NCBI RefSeq assembly: GCF_018991925.1
Contig: NW_024752024.1
Span: forward strand, 1 to 64,000
Direction of reading: 5' to 3'
Source of the DNA: Homarus americanus
Lineage: Eukaryota; Arthropoda; Malacostraca; Decapoda; Nephropidae
Length of the DNA: 64,000 bases
The translations under genes and the position numbers were made by a program. The notes beneath the pieces were generated by a model. The model was given only the letters and a program-made list of their open reading frames with translations, did not search any database and was not told where the DNA came from. Positions 1 to 39,150 of this stretch are shown here, in pieces. The first letter of the stretch is position 1, and each line of letters begins with the position of its first letter.

Positions 1-3000
1 GGGGTGTAGTACTGCACTCCTGGGGGTGTAGGTGTACTGGCCTGTGTGTAGGTGGCATTGGCACCTGGGGTGTAGGTGTGCTGTACCTGTGTGGTACTGT
101 ACCTTGGGGGTGTAGGTGTACTGTACCTTTGGGTGTAGGGTGTGTACCTTGGGTGTAGGTGCACTGTACCCTGGGGTGTAGTGCACTGGTGACCCTGGGG
201 TGAGGGGTACCTGGGGTGTGCAGGTGCACTGCACCCTGGGGTGTAGGTGCACTGCACCTTGGGGCGGGGGTGCAGGTGTACTGGCACCTTGGGGTGTAGG
301 TACTGCACCCTGGGGTGAGAAAATGGTACCTGGGGTGTAGGTGTACTGTACCTTGAGGTGTAGGTGTACTGGCACCTTGGGGTGTAGGTGTACTGGTACC
401 TGGGGGGTGTGGGTGTACTGCACCTGGGGTGTAGGTGTGTACTAAATTTTGGGGTGTAGGTGCACTGTACCTTGGGGTGGAGGCACTGTGCCCTGGGGGT
501 GTAGGTGCACTGTACCCTTGGGTGGTGTACTGCACTGGGGGTGTAGGTGTACTGTACCTTGGGGTGTAGGGTGCACTGCGGTGGGGTGCAGGCAGTACTG
601 CACCTTGGGGTGTAGGCAGCACTGGTACCTGGGGTGTAGGTGTACTGTACCTGGGGTGTAGGGTGTACTGGTACCCTGGGGGTGGAGGTGTACTGCACCT
701 TGGGTGTAGGTGTACTGCACCTTGGGGTGTAGGTGATTGCACCTTGGGGTGGAGGCACTGTCCTTGGGGGTGTAGGTGTACTGCACCTTGGGGTGTAGGT
801 GTGCACTGCACCTGGGGTAGGTGTACTGCAATGTTGGGGGTGTAGGTGTACTGTACCTTGGGGTGTAGGGTGTACTGCACCTTGGGGTGTAGGTGTACTG
901 CGGGGTAAATTGGGGTGGTGGTGTACTGTACCTTGGGGGTGTAGGTACTGTGTACCTTGGGGTGTAGGTGTACTGTACCTGAGGTGTAGGTGTACTGGTA
1001 CCTGGGTAGGTGTACTGCACCTTGGGGTGTAGGTGTACTGTACCTGGGGTGTAGGCACTGCACCTTGGGGTGTAGGTGTGTACTGGTACCTTGGGGTGTA
1101 GGGTACTGCAATTGGGGGTGTAGGTGTACTGTACCTGGGGTGTAGGGTGTGTACTGCACTCAGTGTAGGTGTACTGTACCTTGGGGGTGTAGGTGAACTG
1201 TACCTGGGGGTGTGGTGTACTGGGTACCTTGGGGTGGTGTACTGTACCTTGGGGTGTAGGTGTGCACTGTACCTTGGGGTGTAGGGTGCACTGGGTACCC
1301 TTGGGGGTGTAGGTGTACTGCTGTAACCTTGGGGTGTAGGTGTACTGCACCTTGGGGTGTAGGTGTCAAAATCTGGGGTGTAGGTGTACTGTAACCTTGG
1401 GGTGTAGGTGTAATTGCACCTTTGGGGTAGGTGTGCACTGCACCTTGGGGTGTAGGTGTACTGGGGTGTGGTGTACTCTTGGGGTGTAGGTGTGTACTGC
1501 ACTTGGGTGTAGGTGTGTACTGTACCTGGGGTGTAGGTGTACTGCACTGGGTGGTGCACTGTACCCTGGGGTGTAGGTGTACTGTACCTGGGGTGTAGGT
1601 GTACTGTACCTTGGGGTGTAGGTGTACTGTACCTGGGGTGTAGGTGTACTGTACCTGGGGTGTAGGTGTGCACTGTACCTTGGGGTGTAGGTGTACTGTA
1701 CCGTAGGTGTAGGTGTACTGCACCCTGGGGGTGTAGGTGTGTAACTGCACCTGGGTGTAGGGTGCACTGTACCTTGGGGTGTAGGTGTACTGCACCTTGG
1801 GGTGTAGGTGTACTGTCCTTGGGGTGTAGGGTGTACTGTACCTTGGGGTGTAGGTGTACTGTACACCTTTGGGGTGTAGGTGTGTACTGTACCTTGGGGT
1901 GTAGGTACTGTACGTTGGGGTGTAGGTGTACTGTACCTGGGGTGTAGGTGTACTGTAAATCTTTGGGGTGTAGGTGTACTGTACCTGGGGTGTAGGTGTA
2001 CTGTACCTTGGGGTGTAGGTGTACTGCACCTTGGGGTAGGTGTGTACTGTACCCTTGAGGTGTAGGTGTGTACTGTACCTTGGGGTGTAGGTGTACTGTA
2101 CCCTTGGGGTGTAGGTGTACTGCACCTTGGGGTGTGGTGTACTGTACCTTGGGGGTGTAGGTGTACTGTACCTTGGGGTGTAGGTGTACTTCAAAATCTG
2201 GGGTGCAGGTGCACTGCACCTTGGGGTGTAGGTGTACCAAAATCTTTGGGGTGTAGGTGTACTGTACCTTGGGGTGTAGGTGAACTGCACCTTGGGGTGT
2301 AGGTACTGTACCTTGGGGTGTGCAGGTGTACTGCACCCTTGGGGTGTAGGTACTGCAGGAATCTTGGGGTGTAGGTGTACTGTACCCAAGTGTGGTGGGT
2401 GTGTACTGTACCTTGGGGTGTAGGTGTAATTGCAGGTACCTTGGGGTGTAGGTGTACTGCACCTTTGGGGTGTAGGTGTTCAAAATCTGGGGTGTAGGTG
2501 TACTGTAATCTTGGGGTGTAGGTGTAATTGCACCTTTGGGGTAGGTGTGCACTGTACCTTGAGGTGTAGGTGTACCAAAATTGGGGGTGTGGTGTACTAC
2601 AAAAATCTGGGGTGTAGGTGTGTACTGCTGTGTAAATCTTGAGGTGTAGGTGTGTACTGTACCTGGGGTGTAGGTGTACTGCACCCTTGAGGTGGTAAAA
2701 CTGTACCCTGGGGTGTAGGTGTACTGTACCTGGGGTGTAGGTGTACCTGTACCTTGGGGTGTAGGTGTGTACTGTACCTGGGGTGTAGATGTACTGTACC
2801 TGGGGTGTAGGTGTGCACTGTACCTTGGGGTGTAGGTGTACTGTACCGTAAGTGTAGGTGTACTGCACCCTGGGGGTGTAGGTGTGTAATTGCACCTGGG
2901 TGTAGGTGTGTACTGTACCTTGGGGTGTAGGTGTACTGCACCTTGGGGTGTAGGTGTACCTGTCCTTGGGGTGTAGGTGTGTACTGTACCTTGGGGTGTA

Positions 3001-4728
3001 GGTGTACTGTAAATTGGGTGTAGTGTGTACTGTACCTTGGGGTAGGTGTACTGTACCCTTGAGGTGTAGGTGTAATTGCACCCTGGGGTGGGAGGTGTGT
3101 ACTGCACCTTGGGGTGTAGGTGTACCTGTACCTTGGGGTGTGTAGGTGTACTGTAACTTGGGGTGTAGGTGTGTACTGTACCTTGGGGGTGTAGGTGTAA
3201 TTCTCGTACCTTGGGGTGTAGGTGGTGTACTGCACCTTGGGGTGTGTAGTGTAATTGCAAATCTTGGGGTGTAGGTGTACTGTACCTTGGGGTGTAGTGT
3301 GTACTGTACCTTGGGGTGTAGGTGTAACAAAAATCTTGGGGTGTAGGTGTACCAGTACCTTGGGGTGTAGGTGTAATTGTACCCTTGGGGTGTAGGTGGT
3401 GTACTGTACCTGGGGGTGGAGGTACTGCACCCTTGGGGTGTAGGTGTACTGCACCTTGGGGTGTAGGTGTACTGTACCTTGGGGTGTAGGTGTACTGTAC
3501 CTTGGGGTGTAGGTGTGTACTGTACCTGGGGTGTAGGTGTGTGTACTGTAAATCTTTGGGGTGTAGGTGTACTGTACCTTGGGGTGTAGGTGTACTGTAA
3601 TCTTGGGGTGTAGGTGTACTGTAAATCTTTGGGGTGTAGGTGTACTGTAAATCTGGGGTGTAGGTGTACCTCGTACCTGGGGTGTAGGTGTACTGGTGTA
3701 CCTTGGGGTGTAGGCAGGCACTGTACCCTTGGGGTGTAGGTGTACTGTACCTGGGGTGTAGGTGTAATTGTACCCTTGGGGTGTAGGGTAAGGTGTACTG
3801 TAAATCTTGGGGTGTAGTAGGTGTACTGCACCTTGGGGTGTAGGTGCAATTGCACCCTGGGGGTGGAGGTGTACTGCACCCTTGGGGTGTAGGTGCACTA
3901 AAATCTGGGGTGTAGGTGCACTGCACCCTTGGGGGTGTAGGTGTGCACTGCACCCTTGGGGTGTAGGTGCACTGTACCCTTGGGGTGTAGGAGAGAGTAC
4001 TGCACCTTGGGGTGTAGGTGCACTGCACCTTGGGGTGTAGGTGTGCACTGTAACCTTGGGGTGTAGGAGTACTGCAGGTGGCATCTCAGTGTAGGTGTGT
4101 AACAAAATCTCTGGGATGTAGGTGTACTGCACCTTTGGGGTGAAGGTGTTGCACCTGGGGTGTAGGTGCACTGTACCTTGGGGTGTAGGTGCACTGCACC
4201 TTGGGGTGTAGGTGTACTGTGTACCTTGGGGTGCAGGGTACTGTACCTTGGGGTACTGTACCTGGGGTGTAGGGTGTACTGTACCTTGGGGGTGTAGGTG
4301 TACTGTACCTTGGGGGTGTGCTGTACTGTACCTGGGGTGTAGGTGCACTGTACCCTTGGGTGTAGATGTACTGTACCTTGGGGTGTAGGTGTACTGTACC
4401 TTGGGGTGTGTAGGTGCTGTACCTCGGGGTGTAGGTACTGTACTTGGGGTGTAGATGTACTGCACCTTGGGGTGTAGGTGTACTGTACCTTGGGGGTGTA
4501 GGTGGTGTACTCAAAATTTGGGGTGTAGGTGAACTGTACCTGGGGCAGGTGTACTGGTGTACCTGGGGTGGGGTGGGTGTACTGTACCTGGGGGTGTAGT
4601 GTACTGTACCTGGGGGTGTAGGTGTGTGCACTGTACCTTGGGGTGGAGGTGTACTGTACCTTGGGGTGTAGGTGTACTGTACGTTGGGGTGTAGATGTAC
4701 TGTACCTTGGGGTGTAGGTGTACTGTAC
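1..4728. repeat. 23-bp minisatellite running off the left edge, seeded on the exon 8 donor
   Basis: Tandem repeat with an approximately 23-bp unit, plus-strand core GGGGTGTAGGTGTACTGTAC; about 205 units by length. On the minus (gene) strand each unit ends in TACACCCCAAG followed by GTACAG, so it carries the end of exon 8 and its 5' splice site. Because 23 is not a multiple of 3, the reading frame rotates through three peptides (HLHPKVQ, YTYTPRY, TPTPQGT), none with a stop. This explains minus-strand ORFs of up to about 620 codons that should not be taken as proteins. Units near 4,640-4,728 are clean; those further in carry many 1-3 nt indels. Variants with AAAATCT or AAATTT in place of GTAC are scattered through it. 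Confidence 0.95.
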
Positions 4729-31882
<27,154 letters not shown>

Positions 31883-32184
31883 CTGGAGGATACAATCAGA
31901 AGTCACACAGGATTTTTAAAAACATTCCCAGGCCAAAAATTATCTTGTTAGGATTACAATATGTCAACTTTATCGCTTTAATCTTGAGATATCGTAAGGT
32001 TAATCACATTTAAAGTCAGGGGATAATGTTAGGATATCAAAAGACATTAACCAGCTGGAGATAGAGACCAAATTATGCTGTTAAGTCACTGGTGTTTCAA
32101 CTTTATTATCATTATCTATCGTTATCGTCAATTTCATCGTTTCTATAACCAGAGGATAACTACCTATTTGATAATTGGTGGTTA
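31883..32184 (-). promoter_or_regulatory. Candidate 5' flank or promoter region of DNAI1
   Basis: 300 bp of AT-rich unique sequence upstream of exon 1, in which a promoter or a 5' UTR intron could lie. I see no clear TATA box or initiator and no X-box that I would defend, so this is only a positional statement. Confidence 0.3.
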
Positions 32185-32352
32185 AAATCGGGTTAGGTTA
32201 GGTTAGGTTAGGTTCAGGTGGATTTTGTTAGGGTAGGGTAGAGTGTAGTAAAGATAGGTTAGGTTAGGTTAGGTTAGGTTAGGTTAGGGTATTGTAGATT
32301 AGGTTAGATGATGCTAGGTTAGGGTAGGTTAGGGTAGGTTAGGTTAGGTGAC
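32185..32352. repeat. TTAGG-type interspersed repeat
   Basis: GGTTA pentamers in two main runs (32,191-32,213 and 32,257-32,289) with GGGTA variants. Arthropod telomere motif in an internal location. Confidence 0.9.
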
Positions 32353-32731
32353 GTTAAGGTCCGATTTATGACAGTGTTCCTGTCTTGTGTTTAAGCCAAC
32401 TGGGCCACCAGCGAGTTTATTACCATTCAAATTATTCTCAGTCGCCTGACACATCATCCCACATCACAATTAAGAAAAACATCTTAAACATATCTGGATG
32501 TAAGCGAAAAAATACACTCTATGACTAAAGAAATTTAAAAAATGTAAATTAAAATAAAATACTACTTAAAAACTCACATGTGGTTAAGTACCCCTATTGC
32601 CAGAGGTCACTAGTATAGGTTCCACCCAGCTGACCACAACTTTAGTGCTGGAGTGTACTGTGCCTGACTGATGTACTGGACCTAGGAGGATGTGTGTGTA
32701 CAAGAAGCGAGCAAAATACAGTAATTTAAAC
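32353..32731. other. Unique AT-rich flank
   Basis: No gene, repeat or RNA recognised. Confidence 0.6.
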
Positions 32732-32985
32732 AACCCGTAAATTCCGGACGTTCACATCCTCATAAAATATGGTTTATACTAGAACGTTCTCCTGATCATA
32801 ACCCGCAAATTCCTAACGTTGATATACAGGCACTCATAAATACAGTTTACAATAGAGAGTTCTCCTGATCATAACCCGCAAATTCCTAACGTTGATATGC
32901 AGGCACTCATAAATACAGTTTACAATAGAGAGTTCTCCTGATCATAACCCGCAAATTACTAACGTTGATATAAAGGAACTCATCA
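32732..32985. repeat. 73-bp tandem repeat, about 3.4 copies
   Basis: Units start AACCCGCAAATTCCTAACGT and end GAGTTCTCCTGATCAT. The second and third copies are nearly identical; the first and last are more diverged. It ends right before the LINE. Each unit contains TGATCA. Confidence 0.95.
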
Positions 32986-33021
32986 ATACGATTCCTGGAA
33001 CGCTGGCTGTACTGGCCGGAC

Positions 33022-34173
33022 GTGCAGGTCGCTCTCCTACACCCCCTTGGCTGGACACGTACGGTCATGGTTGGCGGAAGAGCTTCAACGAGCAGGTCGT
33101 TTAATACATTGACGGAATTGGGTGGTGGATACAGCAATCACAGCAATGTAGCCCAGGGTACAGCTGGAGGACTGTTGACGGATTTGAAGCTGTCTAGCAG
33201 CAGTGAATGTGAAGAGCAAGAGCCATTTAATGTTGTTAATAGCAAAAGAAGAATAAAAGGAGGAATAGAGACGGTACAAGCAGTGAAGATAACATTTCCC
33301 TCTTGGTGGATAAGCGAAAGAAGACTGCTGGTGTGAGTCATTCTTCAACCAAGATCAGTATAGTGAGTGTAAACCCCGCTGATGGTTGAGATGGCAGCAA
33401 CTCATCAAGGAGGCCACGTCTTTACTTCCCCAAGAATAATGGCATGGATTTTCATGTTAAGGTAAAGTGGTCATTTAGACTCCCTAAACGCCATCAAGGG
33501 TATCAAGTGCTATTTAAAGAAGGTAAACATATTCCTTATATTACTGTGAAGGATGAGGAAGCAGTTAGATATTTAACTACCGAAGGTTTTGAGAATGTAA
33601 TGATGGAAAAGCCTGTGGAGTCCATTGGGAAGTGGACTAAGATCATTCTTTTGATTATCCTGTTTACCTTGACCCCGTGGATGTGTTGGCTGACGATAGA
33701 TTTTTGGGGGCCAAGAAAAGTGTAATTAGATTTGATGGAGAACTAGTACCTAAGCCACAGCTAATTGCGCTAATCAAAGGTTCAGCGCCAGAGAAGGTCT
33801 TTGTGAGATGTGTGGGATATAAGCAGGTTGCTGTCTACAACGAGTCTCCAGTAATATGCTATAAGTGTTGCAAGTGGGGGCACATGGCGTGGAAATGACA
33901 TAATGATTTTCGGTGTAGATTCTGTGGAAAAATGCATGAATCTAAGGTATGTGGAGATAAACTTAAGGCGAAGGAGAAAATTACACCAAAATGTTCTAAT
34001 TGTGGGGAGGCTCACAATGCCAGCTCGTGGGTGTGTCCTAAAAAATCGAAAGTTCAGCAATTGCAATCACGAGCTCAGTCCACTAATCAAGAGGATAAAG
34101 GTGACGCTGTAAGGAGCGATGTTGCAGGGACACCAAGTGCTGTAAATGTGTGGGAAAAGCAGCACAGGACATA
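33022..34173 (+). pseudogene. LINE ORF1 (nucleocapsid-like) with CCHC knuckles
   Basis: Pieces in three frames: VALLHPLGWTRTVMVGGRAS, FHVKVKWSFRLPKRHQGYQV, RFDGELVPKPQLIALIKGSA, then CYKCCKWGHMAWK-stop-HN, CRFCGKMHESKVC and CSNCGEAHNASSWVC. Three closely spaced Cys knuckles after an RRM-like region are typical of I/jockey ORF1 RNA-binding proteins. A stop (TGA, 33,896-33,898) replaces the last Cys of knuckle one. Confidence 0.8.
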
Positions 34174-34582
34174 GGTAACGGGGGCAATAACCTTATAGCC
34201 CCTAACATTCTCGTAGAACTCCGTAAGGAGATTGATGAGCTTAAACAAGCAGTACTGGATATCAAGAAATGCTTGGCGAATCTTGTGCCATATAGTGATG
34301 TTGCTCTTGTTAATAAAGATAGTTTAAAAGAAAATGAAACATGAGTAGAGATGGAATCAAATAACGTTATTGTGGATAGCAATCTAGAGCAAAATGGTAA
34401 TCATAGTCTGTTAGGAAATAGAGTTGGTTCGGTTTCTAAAGAGAATGTAGTAAACAAGGAAATGCTTGGTGATCTGACGAGCATTCTTGACTCTGTTTTG
34501 GAATATATGGAAAATCCAAGGGACGACGTCAAAAAGAATGTTCTTATTTCGGTGAAGAATATGAGGGGGAAAATTTATTCTA

Positions 34583-35790
34583 ATGGATCATAATGTCAGC
34601 TTAATTTCCTGGAATGTTAATAGTTTGAAAAAAAAGTTAACGGATCTTCATGCATATGTTCATTCTAGTAGTATTGATGTCATAGCTTTGCAAGAGGTTG
34701 GGACAAACGGAATATCTTTGCAACTAAGAGGTTATCAAAGTTTTGAATTACCAGCTGATTTGACTGGAAATTGTAGAGGTTTGAAGACTTATATCAAAGA
34801 TGATATTCCAGCATCTTTTCATTCCGCTCTAAAAATAAACGGTACCGAGTATTTGTGTGTTAGTATTACGCTTCAAGATGCTACACTGTTCATTATTAAT
34901 GCTTATGTGCATGCTGATTCATTGACAGTTGATGATCTGCCGGACATTATTTTTGCTGATGATTTTTACTAATTGGTGATTTGAACGCAAGGCATAACAA
35001 TCTTGGCAGTAGAGGTTCTGAAAAGCACAATGGAATGGTTCTGAAAAATATCTTAGACTCTATAGAAGATGCTAAGGTCCTCTGAGCTGGTGAGCCGACA
35101 CATGTTAAAGGGAGAGACTTGATTATGCAATACTTTTCAATATGTTAGATGTGCATGCAAATTTGGATATTGTGGATACGGTTTTGAGTGATCACTTTGC
35201 AATTAAAGTGAAGCTTCACTTGAACAAAATCTTATATGTTAACAAAAGGAAAAGGTATACAATAACAGTAGGCCAACATAGTGAATTTGTAGCAAAAGTC
35301 GGCGAGTGGTATAAAGAGTACAAAAAGCTTGGAATTAAAGATGAAAACATATTTTATGATGATTTGTTAGGAGTGATTGATTCCATTTTGAATAAGTCAA
35401 GGAAACAGTATGGATATACCACAAAACCTAAGCCTCGGTATTATAATGATAAGATTGTAAAGGGGTGGAATAAGTTACAGAGGAAATGTCATAGTAAGTG
35501 GAGTAAAGATCCTGGCAATGAAAACAAACAGGAAACTCTGATTGAAGTGGCAGAGTGTACAACAGAGGTAAATCAGAAAGCCAGAAGTATTGGAGTGGTT
35601 TTTTGAGAGAGATCGCTCACTCAAAATCTTTGAATCAAGTTTGGGATGGTGTGAATAAGGTAAGAGGAGTCAAGAAGAAATTTAATGTTCATCCCAATCC
35701 AAACGCCAAAGCTAATGAACTAATGAATAAGCGGGCGTATGCATCTAATTATGAGTGTCTCCCAAGTAATGTTCAGGTTTGCTTGAGGAA
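34583..35790 (+). pseudogene. LINE ORF2 endonuclease and linker
   Basis: ISWNVNSLKKKLTDLHAYVH and IDVIALQEV near 34,600-34,700. LIGDLNARHNNLGSRG near 34,970 requires a frame change; then comes RLDYA. VDTVLSDHFAIKVKLHL follows near 35,178 (final SDH), and after a second frame change near 35,570 SQKYWSGFLREIAHSKSLNQ. The order is that of an APE endonuclease of an I-type LINE. Confidence 0.78.
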
Positions 35791-36100
35791 TCTAATATAC
35801 TATAGGACTAGGCGTGTGTCTGTCTGTGTGTCTGTTCTGGGCAGCCGAAAGGGCACAATCGTTTTTCACCAAACTTGGTGGAAAAATCGCAAAAAAATTA
35901 TAGAGTGGAACAAACCTGGTCCTTCTGTCGATGGTTTCTTTAGGAAGCCATTAATTAACCATTTTATTTACGCTGGAAAACGATGCAAGTCTACGGACTT
36001 GGCGCACCCTCATTCGCTGTACGCTATCAGCCCAGGATTGCAGTTATCGTACGGCTCCCTCCTCCTGCCCCCACTTATTTTCTTAGCCTATTTTTTTTAA
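35791..36100. other. Unassigned sequence replacing the LINE 3' end
   Basis: Contains a short TGTC/TGTG tract and a strong hairpin near 35,862-35,886. It may be the end of another mobile element, but I recognise no family. Confidence 0.4.
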
Positions 36101-37032
36101 TGTTGTTTGGATTAGTAAAGGAAGGAAGATGAGTAAATAGAAGAATAAAGAAGGGGAAACAGAAAATAGTTAGAGATAACAGGTGGGGGGAGCTGAGTTT
36201 CATCATGCGTCTGGATGCGCAGTTTCAACGTTACCAGACCATTTTCGGACCTTACGAGGCTACAGTGTGTACTTATTCCTGTGGCTGACTGTACATAGAA
36301 AAGGAGAAGAGATAAAAAGATAAGAACAGGAATGCATGGAGAAGATGACTACAATAGACACAGGGTGAATAAAGACAGTGAAACAGACAGGAGGTTGACA
36401 AAAATAGACAGATTCATACATGCACAAATAGACAATATGGCAACTAACATGACAGAGAGATAGACAGACAGCTGACTGACTGGTTCACATTAGACAAACA
36501 GGCAGACACACGCCAACAACGGATAAGACAGACAGATTTGACGACACAAAGAGTACAGACGAGCTTACAGTCAAACACGGCGCAGACGAACAGACAGTTG
36601 GGATGGCAATAGACAGGACGGATAGACTTGAGACAGATTAGAAGGCATTTATAAACAAGAATAACACTAAACTGACCATAGCTGCGTCAGTGGGGGTAGG
36701 AGGTCTTACATCCACCGGCGCAAATAATAAGACGGATTGAAAACTAACACCCTCGCGCGGAAAGAACATCGATGGTCGGTCAGTCATGTGAGATGGGCCT
36801 AAAACTGACTAACGTAGATGATGACTATGATGACTTAACACAGGTGATGACTTAAGCAGATGGTGACTAATATAACCAGGATCAAGGTCACTTCTCTTCA
36901 TAATATAATTTATCTCGGAATGATCATCGACGATTCATAATATTATTTATTTAACCTCTCCTTATGACGAACATTTCTTTAACTAATTATTCTAAAATTT
37001 ATTCTATACCTTCCTATAGTATATTAGATACT
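36101..37032. other. Unique sequence with GACA-rich stretch
   Basis: Between about 36,350 and 36,640 the sequence is rich in GACAGACA/AGACAGA motifs. The rest is AT-rich. No gene recognised. A consensus-like donor GTAAGTAT lies at 37,033-37,040 next to the satellite. Confidence 0.6.
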
Positions 37033-37040
37033 GTAAGTAT

Positions 37041-39150
37041 CACAACCACGACCATGATTATAACGACCATGATTATAACAACCACGACCATGATTATAAC
37101 AACCACGACCATGATTATAACAACCACGACCATGATTATAACAACCACGACTATGATTATAACAACAACGCCCATGATTATAACAACCACGACCATGATT
37201 ATAACAACCACGACCATGATTATAACAACCAGGACCATGATTATAACAACCACGACCATGATTATAACAACCACGACCATGATTATAACAACCACGACCA
37301 TGATTATAACAACCAGGACCATGATTATAACAACCACGACCATGATTATAACAACCACGACCATGATTATAACAACCACGACCATGATTATAACAACCAC
37401 GACCATGATTATAACAACCACGACCATGATTATAACAACCACGACCATGATTATAACAACCACGACCATGATTATAACAACCACGACCATGATTATAACA
37501 ACCAGGACCATAATTTTAACAACCACGACCATGATTATAACAACCAGACCATGATTATAACAACCACGACCATGATTATAACAACCACGACCATGATTAT
37601 AACAACCACGACCATGATTATAACAACCAGGACCATGATTATAACAACCACGACCATGATTATAACAACAACGACCATGATTATAACAACCACGACCATG
37701 ATTATAACAAACCACGACCATGATTATAACAACCAGGACCATGATTATAACAACAACGACCATGATTATAACAACCACGACCATGATTATAACAACCAGA
37801 CCATGATTATAACAACCATGACCATGATTATAACAACCACGACCATGATTATAACAACCACGACCATGATTATAACAGCCAGACCATGATTATAACAACC
37901 ACGACCATGATTATAACAACCACGGCTATGATTATAACAACCACGACCATGATTATAACAACCACGACCATGATTATAACAACCACGACCATGATTATAA
38001 CAACCACGACCATGATTATAACAACCACGACCATGATTATAACAACCACGATCATGATTATAACAACCACGACCATGATTATAACAACAACGACCATGAT
38101 TATAACAACCAGGACCATGATTATAACAACCAGGACCATGATTATAACAACACCGACCATGATTATAACAACCACGACCATGATTATAACAACCACGACC
38201 ATGATTATAACAACCAGGACCATGATTATAACAACAACGACCATGATTATAACAACCACGACCATGATTATAACAACCACGGCTATGATTATAACAACCA
38301 GGACCATGATTATAACAACAACGACCATGATTATAACAACGACCATGATTATAACAACCACGCTATGATTATACAACCACGGCTATGATTATAACAACCA
38401 CGACCATGATTATAACAACCACGACTATGATTATAACAACCACGACCATGATTATAACAACCACGACCATGATTATAACAACCACGACCATGATTATAAC
38501 AACCAGAACCATGATTATAACAACCAGACCATGATTATAACAACGACCATGATTATAACAACCACGACCATGATTATAACAACCAGGACCATGATTATAA
38601 CAACCAGGACCATGATTATAACAACAACGACCATGATTATAACAACCACGACCATGATTATAACAACCACGACCATGATTATAACAACCACGACTTTGAT
38701 TAAAACAACCACGAATATGATTATAACAACCAGGACCATGATTATAACAACCCGAATATGATTATAACAACCACGACCATGATTATAACAAACCACGACC
38801 ATGATTATAACAACCACGACCATGATTATAACAACAACGACCATGATTATAACAACCACGGCTATGATTATAACAACCACGACCATGATTATAACAACCA
38901 AACCATGATTATAACAACCACGACCATGATTATAACAACCACGACCATGATTATAACAACCACGACCATGATTATAACAACAACGACCATGATTATAACA
39001 ACCACGACCATGATTATAACAACCACGACCATGATTATAACAACCACGGCTATGATTATAATAACCAGGACCATGATTATAACCAGGACCATGATTACTT
39101 AACAACCAGGACCATGATTATAACAACCACGACCATGATTATAACAACCA
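37041..39150. repeat. 21-bp satellite, first block (clean)
   Basis: Near-perfect tandem copies of a 21-bp unit with core CACGACCATGATTATAAC. Variants are point changes (CAGGACC, AACGACC, CGGCTATG). The plus-strand consensus contains no GT dinucleotide. Two frames on each strand are open (TTTMIIT, NHDHDYN; VVVVIIM, GRGCYNH), which accounts for all long ORFs. Confidence 0.98.

Larger units (their letters stand above)
32990..35790 (+). mobile_element. I/jockey-like LINE truncated before its reverse transcriptase
   Basis: Plus-strand element with ORF1 (gag-like, three zinc knuckles) and the endonuclease half of ORF2, followed by a linker ending at NYECLPSNVQVCL (about 35,785). No reverse transcriptase follows, so the 3' end is deleted or replaced. 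Frameshifts and stops are scattered. It lies upstream of DNAI1 in the opposite orientation. Confidence 0.8.

Noticed and set aside
36101..36960. tRNA or other RNA genes in unique segments
   Set aside because: I looked for cloverleaf-like boxes in this and other unique stretches and found nothing I could defend by eye.
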